From the NCBI GenBank assembly GCA_025454715.1, contig JALONY010000091.1, positions 1 through 8,686 of the forward strand: 8,686 nucleotides of DNA. Reading direction: 5' to 3'. Both the position numbers and the translations under genes were made by a program. Positions 1 to 6,550 of this stretch are shown one piece after another (the first letter of the stretch is position 1; each line of letters opens with the position of its first letter). Source of the DNA: Anaerolineae bacterium. GTDB lineage: Bacteria > Chloroflexota > Anaerolineae > Aggregatilineales > Phototrophicaceae. Under the pieces are notes generated by a model. The model was not told the origin of the DNA. It saw only the letters and a list, made by a program, of their open reading frames with translations, and did not search any database.

Positions 1-777
1 GAGGTCGCTCAGGCGCGATTGTGCGTTGGTGAGGCGCAACAAGAACGGTTGCACCGTCGCGCCCGCCGGTGGGGGCAGGTGGGCGGCCACCCCGCCGACC
101 ATGCGCGCCACCGGCACGTTGGGGCTCCCGCGCAGGCTGAGCGCCATCGACTCATCGGCCACCCACACCCGCAACGGCGCATCGCCCAGCGGCAGGGCGA
201 TGCTGCCCGCGCTGAAGCCGCCCTGTGCCAGCGCCACCCGCACCGGCGTAGCCCCCTCCTGTGGCCAGACCAACAGGCCGGCCTGCGTGTTGAGCGGCAC
301 CCGCGCCCCGACCGGCACGTCGAGGTCGTCCAAGGCCACCCGCGCCGCGCCGGTGCGCGTCACGCCCCAGCCGCCGGTGGTCGGGTCGAAGCTCAGGCTG
401 GCCAGCGTGCCGCCTTGCCCGCCGAGGTCGAGGTCGTGGCTGGTGCCCGCCCCCACGCTCAATTGCCCGCGCCCGCCCGACTGAACCACCCCGCCCGCCC
501 ACGCCAGAGTCAGCTCACGGGCACCGCCCAGCTCGCGCCACGGCACATCGTTCAGGCCGTCGAGGATGACCACGCGGTCACCGGCGCGCAAGCCGGACTC
601 GCCCAGCGTGTCGTCATACGCCAGTGGGCGCATCCACTCGATGAGCGCTGCGGGGCGCTGGGCGGCACGCCCGACCGCCGCCGCGACTTGGCCGACGGTG
701 GTGCCCGGGCTGGCTTGGGCGCGCCACGCTTGGCGCACCCGCCCCAGCGCCACGCTGAAGGTTAAGAGGTCGGTCAC
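1..777 (-). CDS. Ubiquitin-like (YukD/EsaB-like) and FHA-like domain protein, partial
   Basis: Reading leftward from a GTG at 777, 259 codons stay open to the window edge, so the C-terminus is missing. Residues about 3-74 look like a beta-grasp ubiquitin-like domain of the YukD/EsaB sort: a TTVGQVAAAV strand-helix and then DDTLGESGLRAGDRVVIL at 55-72. Residues about 100-171 have the spacing of an FHA fold (LDL at 116-118, GGW at 135-137, VALDDLDVPVGARVPL at 147-162), but the GR and SxxH phosphothreonine-binding residues are absent. Residues 180-259 may be a further beta-sandwich. No signal peptide is seen, so it is probably cytoplasmic. The GTG start lies 4 bases after the stop of the vWA-FHA gene, in the same operon; the ribosome site is weak, so translational coupling is likely. 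YukD-like proteins are known from type VII secretion and related signalling loci; the role here is not known. The coding frame is well supported, the domain names moderately. Confidence 0.8.
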   Translation of the reverse strand, partial: MTDLLTFSVALGRVRQAWRAQASPGTTVGQVAAAVGRAAQRPAALIEWMRPLAYDDTLGESGLRAGDRVVILDGLNDVPWRELGGARELTLAWAGGVVQSGGRGQLSVGAGTSHDLDLGGQGGTLASLSFDPTTGGWGVTRTGAARVALDDLDVPVGARVPLNTQAGLLVWPQEGATPVRVALAQGGFSAGSIALPLGDAPLRVWVADESMALSLRGSPNVPVARMVGGVAAHLPPPAGATVQPFLLRLTNAQSRLSDL

Positions 778-781
778 AGGC

Positions 782-2785
782 TCACAAATCCGTCTTGATG
801 AACTCCGAGAGGTCTTGCTGCGCGTTGGAGTGGAACAGCACGATGGCACCCCCCACGCGCACCTCGGTGACCGGTTCCAGCCGTTGCAGGTACAAACCGC
901 GCCGCTTGCGCCCCTCGATGGTGGCGACCAGACCGGCACGGCGGCTGGTATACCACCACGCACCGCGCCGCCACATCACCACCCCGTGCTGGCGCGAGAT
1001 GTCGAGGTCGTCGCCGAGGTTGATGTCGTTGCTGGCACCGCGCCCCAGCATCAGGGTCTTCTTGGTCAGGGTGTGCGATTGGCGCACCCCGTCGCGCAGC
1101 ACGGTCAGGGTCATCAGTTGCGGGCTGAGGTCGATTTTGTCGGGCGTCAAAATCAGGCGGCGGATGCGCGCACGGCGCGCCATCATGACCAAAATCAGGT
1201 TGGCGATGATGGCGGCGGCGGCCAGCCAATAGGGCAAGGTCTCGGCAATCAGGTTGCGTGAGCGGGTGACGACGACCACCACCAAGCGCTCGACCGGCGT
1301 CAATTGCGAGAGCGGGACGGGTTGCGGGCTGGTTGCGGCGGGCGCGCTGAACGCGAAGCGTAGCGGCTGGTCGGCCACCGCCAAGGGCGGGTCACCGGCG
1401 GTGATGCCCGGGACGGACGCGCCCAAAATCAACACGTCGCCCGCCGCGGCTTGTGGCAACACCCGCCGCACCGCCGCTTGGATGTCGTCGAAGGCCAGCA
1501 CCGCCGTGCCGTCGGCGCGGAAGGCGGCCTGACCGAACGGTTGGGCATTGGCGGGGTCGGAGGCGAGCGCCAGCGTGAAGACGGCCTGAGTGAGCGGGAA
1601 CTCGGAGCGGGTGGTGGCCAAGAACTCGACCGCGCCGCGCAGGGCGTTGGCATCGGCGCCCTGCCCGACCCCCAGCCCGATGCGCTGTTGCGCCACGATG
1701 CGCTGCACGGTCGGGGTCTGGGCAAGGGTATTGTTCTGCAAGTCCCACAATTCGGCGCGCACGGTATAGACGCCCGGGCGGACGGTGGCCGCGTCGAAGG
1801 TATAGGTCAGGCGCTCGGAGGTTTGTACCACCGCGTCATCGACCCGAAAGACCACACGGGTGGCCTCGGGGTCGAGGTCGGTCTCGACGATGACGCCAAT
1901 CTCGACCGCGCCGGTGATGGGCGCCTCGGGCAGGGGGGCGACGAAGCGGATGGCCGACTCGGGCGCTTGGTACGGGCAGACGATGTCATCGGTCAGGCGC
2001 GCCGTGCCCAGCGCCTCGCCCTCGTTGCGCTCTCCATAGACGAAGGTATAGCCGCGGCTGGCCTCCGAGATGTCGAGCAGGGCGGGCAGGTCGGGGTTAT
2101 CGCGTAGGGCGAAGACGACCGGATAGATTTGCGTCTTGAGCTGTTGGGCGGTCGCCCCGACCTCGCTTTCGGGCGCTTGGGGGTCGGCACGCCGCCCCGA
2201 GTCGCCGACCAAGACCACCACGCGGCGCGTCTGCCCTGCGAACGGGAAGGCGTTGACCGCCGCCAGCATCGCGTTATAGACGCGGTTGTCGCCGCGCCCG
2301 ACCCCGATGCCGCGCAAGAATTGGTCGGCCAAGGCCGCCTTGTCGGTAAAGAACGGGGTGGGCAGCGACACGTTTTCATCGAACGTGATGAGCGCCACTT
2401 GGTCTTCGGGCTGCAAATTGGGCAATAAGCCGTCGATGACCGCCTGTGCCGACTCGGTCACCGGCACGGTGTCGGTGATGTCGAACAGCACGATCATCTG
2501 GAGCGGGGGGCGGGGGGTGGTGCGCGCCCACGACACGGCGCGCTCGGCCAGCGGGGTGGCGCTTCCGGCGGGCGTGACGCTCAGGGCGTAGTCGCCCAAG
2601 ACCGCGCCGGGCACGTCGCTTTGCAAGACCGCTTGCACGTTCAGGCGGTTGGCACCGCGGTCAAAGGTACAGGCATAAGCCAGCAAGGCGGGGGGTTGTT
2701 CCGGTTGGGTGGGTTGTGCCACCGCGCCGCTGCCCAGCAGCAGCATCAGCGCCAGCAGCGCGCCGCGCATCCATCGAGCCATCAT
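782..2785 (-). CDS. Secreted/membrane vWA domain protein with cytoplasmic FHA domain
   Basis: A 667-residue protein. Residues 1-23 are a signal peptide (hydrophobic LLALMLLLG, cleavage probably after AVA). A vWA domain spans about 95-270: the MIDAS motif is a variant, DITDT at 102-106 instead of DxSxS, with a later Asp in GDSGR (D195). Residues about 285-365 look like an Ig-like beta-sandwich, followed by an unassigned region. One membrane helix lies at about 514-535, followed by basic residues (ARRARIRR), so the vWA part should be outside and the C-terminus inside. Residues about 558-655 form an FHA domain with canonical binding residues: GRGASNDINL at 581-590 and SRQH at 597-600. The start ATG at 2785 overlaps the stop of the phosphatase gene as ATGA; an open extension to 2965 lies inside that gene and would remove the N-terminal signal peptide, so it was refused. 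It probably links an external binding event to phosphothreonine signalling inside. Confidence 0.88.
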   Translation of the reverse strand: MMARWMRGALLALMLLLGSGAVAQPTQPEQPPALLAYACTFDRGANRLNVQAVLQSDVPGAVLGDYALSVTPAGSATPLAERAVSWARTTPRPPLQMIVLFDITDTVPVTESAQAVIDGLLPNLQPEDQVALITFDENVSLPTPFFTDKAALADQFLRGIGVGRGDNRVYNAMLAAVNAFPFAGQTRRVVVLVGDSGRRADPQAPESEVGATAQQLKTQIYPVVFALRDNPDLPALLDISEASRGYTFVYGERNEGEALGTARLTDDIVCPYQAPESAIRFVAPLPEAPITGAVEIGVIVETDLDPEATRVVFRVDDAVVQTSERLTYTFDAATVRPGVYTVRAELWDLQNNTLAQTPTVQRIVAQQRIGLGVGQGADANALRGAVEFLATTRSEFPLTQAVFTLALASDPANAQPFGQAAFRADGTAVLAFDDIQAAVRRVLPQAAAGDVLILGASVPGITAGDPPLAVADQPLRFAFSAPAATSPQPVPLSQLTPVERLVVVVVTRSRNLIAETLPYWLAAAAIIANLILVMMARRARIRRLILTPDKIDLSPQLMTLTVLRDGVRQSHTLTKKTLMLGRGASNDINLGDDLDISRQHGVVMWRRGAWWYTSRRAGLVATIEGRKRRGLYLQRLEPVTEVRVGGAIVLFHSNAQQDLSEFIKTDL

Positions 2786-4308
2786 CCGGCACCTCCGAGT
2801 GCACGCAACACCAGCCAGACCAAGCCTGCCAGCGCTATCAAGAAGAGTAAGACCAGCCCGCCGCTGGTCGGGTGGGCGGTCACGGGGTCGGTCACGCGCC
2901 GCAATTTGACCGGCCAGCCGCGCCGGTAGCCGGTGAAGATGCGCGGGGCGCTCTCGGCTGTCCACGTGTCCTCGACGAACGGGTCGGGCAGTACCTCGAA
3001 CGCCAGCGCGCTCACGTTGTCCTTGGCTCCGGCGTGCACCGCACGGCTGACCAGCGCGTCGGCGACGTGCGAGGTGCTGAACTCGCGCAGGGTGTGGGTC
3101 AGTTCGGCGGGGGCGAGAGCATCGTACACCCCATCGCTGAGCAAGACAAGCCGGTCATCGGGGCGCAAGGCCACCGACAACAGCTCCGGCTCGAGGGTGT
3201 CTTGCTTGCCGATGGCGCGGGTGAGCACATCGCGCAATGGGTGCGGCTCTTGCAGCTCGAAGGCCACCCGCGTCGGCAACTCGGCGGGCTGGCGCTGCAC
3301 GTGGTCGGTGGTGAGCTGGCGCAGGGTGCCCTCGCGCCACAGCAACGCCCGCGAGTCGCCGACATGTGCGACGTAAGCCTGAAAATCCTTGACCACCACC
3401 GCCGTTAAGGTCGTCCCGACCGGCATCGGGGTGCGGCGCGAGAATGCGCGCACCTCGGCGTTGATGTGGCGGAAGGCCACGCGCAACACCTCTGGCCACG
3501 GCAGGGTAAAGCGGGCGTTTTTGTGGAAGGCGCTCAGCAGGTATTGCGCGGCGTAGGCGCTGGCTTGGTCACCCTCCGCGCCGCCGCCCACCCCATCGGC
3601 CACCGCGAACAAATAGGCTTTGGGGTGTTGATAAATGGCGAGGGCGTCCTCGTTACTGGTGCGGTGGGGGCCGGTGTGGGTGGCATACGAGGCGCTGACG
3701 CGGGTAATCAGCGGCACGCGCTGCCACGCGAAAATCTGGAAGCTGAAGGCTTGCCCGTTGAGCGTGAGCACATCGCCCGAGCGCACCAACACCTCCCCGT
3801 TGAGCGGGGTGCCGTTGTGCAACGCGCTGGGGTGGTCGGCGCGCACCATCACCCCATCGACCGTGCTGGGGAGGTCGCGCCGGTCGAAGCTGAGGATGAC
3901 GGTCTCGCCGTTGGCCTTGAGCGCGAGGTCGGCATTGGCGCGCCCGACGCTGGTGCCGATGTGGACGATGTGGCGGTCGCCCGCCCCGACGAGGTGGATT
4001 TGCGAGAACTGCGCGATTTGCCCGACGCGCCGCCGTCGGCGTTGCGCCCCGTCACGGGCGAACAGCGCCTCGCGCCAGCCCGCCACGTCGAGGAAGCGCC
4101 CCAGCCCGCCCAATTTTAGGTTGCCCAGCCCGATCGTGCGCGCCGCGCCGGTAACCGAGCCGCTGAGGGTGCGCCACAGGTTGCTGAAAATCGGGAGTGG
4201 GTTCAGCATCTGAATCGAGCTGAACAGCCGCCCGACCGCCAAGAACGGCGCGGCCAGCACCCGCGATAGCGTGCCCAATAGCGCGTATAACCCCGAAAAA
4301 ATCGACAT
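2782..4308 (-). CDS. PP2C-type Ser/Thr phosphatase with FHA-like domain and C-terminal membrane anchor
   Basis: A 508-residue protein. PP2C family motifs run through about 205-438: RTSNEDA at 216-222, VADGVGGG at 236-243, GTTLTA at 298-303, HVGDSR at 315-320, SDGVYD at 391-396 and KDNVSA at 429-434. The metal-binding Asp residues (D221, D238, D392, D430) are all present, so a working metal-dependent phosphatase is expected. Before it, residues about 105-193 look like an FHA domain by their end (NGTPLNGEVLVRSGDVLTL, 165-183), but the SxxH core is not visible. The N-terminal 30 residues are hydrophobic/amphipathic, and a membrane helix lies at 483-501. The ATG at 4308 has a good ribosome site (AGGGGG) and follows a strong promoter; an in-frame ATG at 4350 falls inside that promoter and is rejected. 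First gene of a leftward operon; the likely role is reversing Thr/Ser phosphorylation read by the vWA-FHA partner. Confidence 0.92.
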   Translation of the reverse strand: MSIFSGLYALLGTLSRVLAAPFLAVGRLFSSIQMLNPLPIFSNLWRTLSGSVTGAARTIGLGNLKLGGLGRFLDVAGWREALFARDGAQRRRRRVGQIAQFSQIHLVGAGDRHIVHIGTSVGRANADLALKANGETVILSFDRRDLPSTVDGVMVRADHPSALHNGTPLNGEVLVRSGDVLTLNGQAFSFQIFAWQRVPLITRVSASYATHTGPHRTSNEDALAIYQHPKAYLFAVADGVGGGAEGDQASAYAAQYLLSAFHKNARFTLPWPEVLRVAFRHINAEVRAFSRRTPMPVGTTLTAVVVKDFQAYVAHVGDSRALLWREGTLRQLTTDHVQRQPAELPTRVAFELQEPHPLRDVLTRAIGKQDTLEPELLSVALRPDDRLVLLSDGVYDALAPAELTHTLREFSTSHVADALVSRAVHAGAKDNVSALAFEVLPDPFVEDTWTAESAPRIFTGYRRGWPVKLRRVTDPVTAHPTSGGLVLLFLIALAGLVWLVLRALGGAG

Positions 4309-4335
4309 GCCGCCCCCTGTGCGCTCACCCCGACA

Positions 4336-4363
4336 ACTATAGCGCGCCAAAACGGTTTGTCAC
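4336..4363 (-). promoter_or_regulatory. Sigma70-like promoter of the phosphatase/vWA operon
   Basis: On the minus strand, GTGACA (4363-4358, five of six matches to TTGACA) is followed by 16 bases and TATAGT (4341-4336, five of six to TATAAT). Transcription would start near 4329, about 20 bases before the ATG at 4308. The match is good for such GC-rich DNA. A direct repeat of TGACAAA (4377-4371 and 4362-4356) overlaps the -35 element and could be a regulator site. Confidence 0.65.
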
Positions 4364-4495
4364 ACATAGATTTGTCATTGGGTTAGAACAGCCCTGTAGG
4401 GACGCGGCGCGTTCTTGTCCCCCGCCCCTCGCCCCATAATACCGGCTCGCATCGCTCGATGAATCCCCCAGCTTTTGGCGCACGCGCCTGCCGGT

Positions 4496-4508
4496 TTTGC
4501 GCTATGCT
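4496..4508 (+). promoter_or_regulatory. Candidate extended -10 promoter of the SIR2-SLOG gene
   Basis: TTTGCGCTATGCT (4496-4508) contains a -10-like TATGCT (4503-4508) with a TTTG upstream, about 40 bases before the ATG at 4549. No convincing -35 element is seen. The same layout, TTTGnGnTAnnnT, precedes two other plus-strand genes in this window. The start would fall near 4515. Confidence 0.4.
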
Positions 4509-4542
4509 GAACAGATAAGCATTATGCATCCTTCTCTAGAGA
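4503..4542 (+). promoter_or_regulatory. Inverted repeats over the -10 and ribosome site of the SIR2-SLOG gene
   Basis: ATGCT (4504-4508) and AGCAT (4518-4522) form an inverted repeat over the -10 and likely start site. GCATTATGC (4519-4527) is a small palindrome, and TCTCTAGAGA (4533-4542) is a perfect 10-base palindrome overlapping the ribosome site (GAGAGG, 4539-4544; 4 bases before the ATG). These could be operator sites or could hide the ribosome site. Short palindromes also arise by chance. Confidence 0.3.
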
Positions 4543-4548
4543 GGCTTT

Positions 4549-6063
4549 ATGTCCCACCCCACCTCACCCGACAAGCAACGCGCCTTCGACAGTTTTTACA
4601 AGGCCTACACCGAGGCGCTGACGGATGGCCGCGCCGCCCTGTTCGTTGGGGCGGGGGTGTCGTCAGGGGCAGGATTGCCCACATGGCCACGCCTGCTGCG
4701 CGAGGTCGCCCAAGACCTCGGCCTCGACATCGAGCGCGAGACCGACTTGGTCAGCTTGGCACAATTTCACCTCAACAGAGAGGCGAGCCAACGCAACCGC
4801 CTGAACCAAATCATCCGCGACAACTTCGCCCATACCGAGGACAAAGGCATCGACCTGACCGACGACCACCGCCTGATTGGGCAACTGCCGGTCGAGACGG
4901 TCTGGACGACCAATTATGACGATTTGCTCGAGCGCGCCTTTCGTAGCCAACAGAAATTGTGCGATGTCAAAATCACCCGCGCCGATTTTTCTGCCCCGAC
5001 CCGTGGCAGCGATGTCTCGATTTTCAAGATGCACGGTGACGCCAACACACCCGAAAACGCGACCCTGACCAAGGATGATTACGAGCGCTACAGCGTGCGG
5101 CACGACTGGTTCATCAACGCCCTCAAAGGTGATTTGGTTTCGAAGGTGTTTTTGTTCGTCGGCTTCAGCTTTACCGACCCCAACATCGACTACATCCTGA
5201 GCCGGATTCGCCTGAGCATGGAGACCGACACCGGCCATCATTATTGCATCATGCGCAACCCGCAAAAGCCCGACGACGATTCGGGCGATGCCCAAGCCCG
5301 CTACGATTACGATATGCGGCGTTTGGCCTTGCGCATCGAAGACCTGAAGCGCTATGGCATCACCGCCCTGATGGTTGACTCCTTCAGCGAGATAACCACC
5401 CTGCTGAAGGAGCTGAACCGGCGCGCCAGCGCCCGAAACCTGTTCGTCTCGGGCAGCGCGCACGACCACACCGGCGAGGGCGGCATGGCGCGCTTGCAAA
5501 AGCTCAGCTATCGGCTGGGCGAGCACATCATCCGCGAGGGCTATAACCTGATCAACGGCTTCGGGCTGGGGATTGGCCGCGAGGTGCTGACGGGCAGCCT
5601 CGAGCAGTTTTATCGCGGGCGGTCTGGGGTGCACAAAACCCCGCGGATGGGGGTGCTCAACGAACGGGTGCGCTTATATCCGTTCCCGCGCATCGAGGAT
5701 GAAGCCAAGCGCAAGGAGACCTACGACAAATATCGTAGAAATATGCTGGCGTCGGTCGGGTTCACGATTTTTATCGCAGGCAACAAGCTCGACACCGAAA
5801 CTGACCAAGTCGTCGACTCGCCCGGGGTGCGCGACGAGTTCGACCTGAGCGTGGCGTTGGGCGCTTACCCCATCCCCATCGGCGCGACCGGCAGCATGAG
5901 CAAACACCTCTGGCAGCAGGTGATGGCCGACCCGCAGAAATATTATGGGAACGTGGACGTGCGCGCCCCGCTGGAGGTCTTGGGCGACGAAACCGCCAAG
6001 GACGACGCACTGTTGAACGCGGTCTTCGCCATTATCCACGCCATCAACAGCGCCCCACGCTGA
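4549..6063 (+). CDS. thsA-like: SIR2-SLOG protein, ThsA-like NADase effector (Thoeris-type defence)
   Basis: A 504-residue protein, close to the length of known ThsA proteins. Residues about 20-290 are a SIR2 domain: GAGVSSGAGLPTW (34-46) for NAD binding, TTNYDDLLE (120-128) with the catalytic Asn N122, KMHGD (160-164) with the catalytic His H162, and FVGFSFTDPN (203-212). Residues about 296-500 are a SLOG domain of the STALD type: FVSGSA (299-304), NGFGLGIGREV (336-346), YPFP (377-380), YRRNM (395-399), IFIAGNK (407-413), GVRDEF (426-431) and IPIGATG (442-448). In Thoeris, a TIR protein (ThsB) makes a cyclic ADP-ribose isomer that binds the SLOG domain and switches on NAD destruction by SIR2. 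R396/R397, K413 and E430 are candidates for signal contacts (inferred by order, not aligned). No ThsB lies nearby. Sampled lines are about 57% GC against 70-75% in neighbouring genes, suggesting transfer. The domain calls are strong; a defence role is inferred. Confidence 0.9.
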   Translation: MSHPTSPDKQRAFDSFYKAYTEALTDGRAALFVGAGVSSGAGLPTWPRLLREVAQDLGLDIERETDLVSLAQFHLNREASQRNRLNQIIRDNFAHTEDKGIDLTDDHRLIGQLPVETVWTTNYDDLLERAFRSQQKLCDVKITRADFSAPTRGSDVSIFKMHGDANTPENATLTKDDYERYSVRHDWFINALKGDLVSKVFLFVGFSFTDPNIDYILSRIRLSMETDTGHHYCIMRNPQKPDDDSGDAQARYDYDMRRLALRIEDLKRYGITALMVDSFSEITTLLKELNRRASARNLFVSGSAHDHTGEGGMARLQKLSYRLGEHIIREGYNLINGFGLGIGREVLTGSLEQFYRGRSGVHKTPRMGVLNERVRLYPFPRIEDEAKRKETYDKYRRNMLASVGFTIFIAGNKLDTETDQVVDSPGVRDEFDLSVALGAYPIPIGATGSMSKHLWQQVMADPQKYYGNVDVRAPLEVLGDETAKDDALLNAVFAIIHAINSAPR

Positions 6064-6079
6064 CCTCAAACCCTACGAT

Positions 6080-6113
6080 ACAGCGCCGGACGATACCGCT
6101 CATCCGGCGCTGT
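6080..6113 (+). terminator. Strong hairpin after the SIR2-SLOG gene, putative terminator
   Basis: ACAGCGCCGGA (6080-6090) and TCCGGCGCTGT (6103-6113) are a perfect 11-base inverted repeat with a 12-base loop, 17 bases after the stop codon. No T-run follows on either strand, so it is not a textbook intrinsic terminator; it could end or stabilise the transcript. It separates this gene from the next one, which has its own promoter. Confidence 0.55.
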
Positions 6114-6128
6114 CCATTCCCGCGCCGC

Positions 6129-6141
6129 TTTGTGATACACT
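6129..6141 (+). promoter_or_regulatory. Extended -10 promoter of the small alpha/beta gene
   Basis: TTTGTGATACACT (6129-6141) includes TGATACACT, an extended -10 of the form TGnTAnnnT. The start would be near 6148, giving a leader of about 26 bases before the ATG at 6174. No clear -35 is present. A GTG at 6132 that opens the same reading frame lies within this element, which argues against it as start codon. Confidence 0.45.
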
Positions 6142-6173
6142 ACATCGCAACTCACCCTTCACGAACCCCCATC

Positions 6174-6497
6174 ATGCTCCCCAACCCACCCCCCACCCCC
6201 TATAAAATCCTGATGACCTACGACATCCGCCAAGACCAGCAAGAGGCCTATTACCGCTACGTGCTGGGCGAGTTCGTCCCGCGCTTGCGCAACATGGGCT
6301 TGCCGATGCTGTCGGCGTGGAGCGTGGTGTATGGCCTGTACCCCGAGCGGTTAATCGAGTTCGCGTGTAAGAGCCGTAACCACGCCCACAGCCTGTTCAA
6401 CGACCCGGCCTATCGGCGGATGGAAGAGCGGCTGAAATCATATACCGAGAACTTCAGCCGCCGCCTCGTGCCCTACCGCGATGGGTTTCAGTTCTGA
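6174..6497 (+). CDS. Small unrecognised protein, possibly a dimeric alpha/beta-barrel (NIPSNAP/ABM-like) fold
   Basis: 107 residues from the ATG at 6174; the frame is open from a GTG at 6132, which lies in the promoter. No clear ribosome site precedes the ATG, and a later ATG at 6213 (MTYDIR) is a possible alternative. After a proline-rich start, the order is strand KILMTYDI (11-18), helix EAYYRYVLGEFVPRLRNMG, strand AWSVVYG, strand RLIEFACKS, helix rich in charged residues, and a C-terminal VPYRDGFQF. This strand-helix-strand pattern resembles small ferredoxin-like dimeric alpha/beta-barrel proteins, but I do not recognise a named family. There is no signal peptide or membrane helix. It follows the SIR2-SLOG gene but is separated from it by a hairpin and a promoter, so co-function is not implied. 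The sampled GC is intermediate. Confidence 0.8.
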   Translation: MLPNPPPTPYKILMTYDIRQDQQEAYYRYVLGEFVPRLRNMGLPMLSAWSVVYGLYPERLIEFACKSRNHAHSLFNDPAYRRMEERLKSYTENFSRRLVPYRDGFQF

Positions 6498-6510
6498 GCG
6501 CGCACGAAAA

Positions 6511-6526
6511 TTTACACATAATTTAC
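6511..6526 (+). promoter_or_regulatory. Direct repeat upstream of the HtrA-like gene, possible response-regulator site
   Basis: AATTTAC occurs twice (6509-6515 and 6520-6526), 11 bases start to start. Read on the minus strand, the core is GTAAA-6 bases-GTAAA, similar to the CpxR box that controls degP in enterobacteria. OmpR/PhoB-family regulators bind such one-turn direct repeats. The link is by analogy only; no regulator gene is in the window. Confidence 0.3.
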
Positions 6527-6538
6527 GCCTGTTCAGGC
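6527..6538 (+). repeat. Short inverted repeat between the small gene and the protease gene
   Basis: GCCTG-TT-CAGGC (6527-6538) is a tight inverted repeat 30 bases after the stop of the small gene, followed by TTCGTT. It may be a weak terminator for that gene or an operator for the protease gene. The stem is too short to decide. Confidence 0.3.
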
Positions 6539-6550
6539 TTCGTTAACGGG

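Noticed and set aside
19..765. Long plus-strand open frames across the left edge
   Set aside because: The minus-strand frame from 777 gives a coherent protein in step with the operon; the plus-strand products are Arg/His/Pro-rich shadows.
2786..2965. N-terminal extension of the vWA-FHA protein to an ATG at 2965
   Set aside because: The extra 60 residues overlap the phosphatase gene, are low-complexity and precede a clear signal peptide starting at 2785.
4309..4350. N-terminal extension of the phosphatase to an ATG at 4350
   Set aside because: The ATG lies within the spacer of a good promoter, while the ATG at 4308 has a strong ribosome site.
4435..4440. CATAAT as a -10 for the SIR2-SLOG gene
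   Set aside because: The only nearby -35-like element (TTGTCC, 4415-4420) is 14 bases away, too close, and the leader would be over 100 bases.
4663..5634. A 323-codon open frame on the minus strand
   Set aside because: Antisense shadow of the SIR2-SLOG gene, with no recognisable motifs.
6132..6173. GTG start for the small alpha/beta protein
   Set aside because: The GTG falls inside the extended -10 element, and the extra residues do not add to the fold.
6174..6497. The small gene as a ThsB (TIR) partner of the SIR2-SLOG protein
   Set aside because: It is too short for a TIR domain and lacks TIR strand and catalytic Glu motifs.
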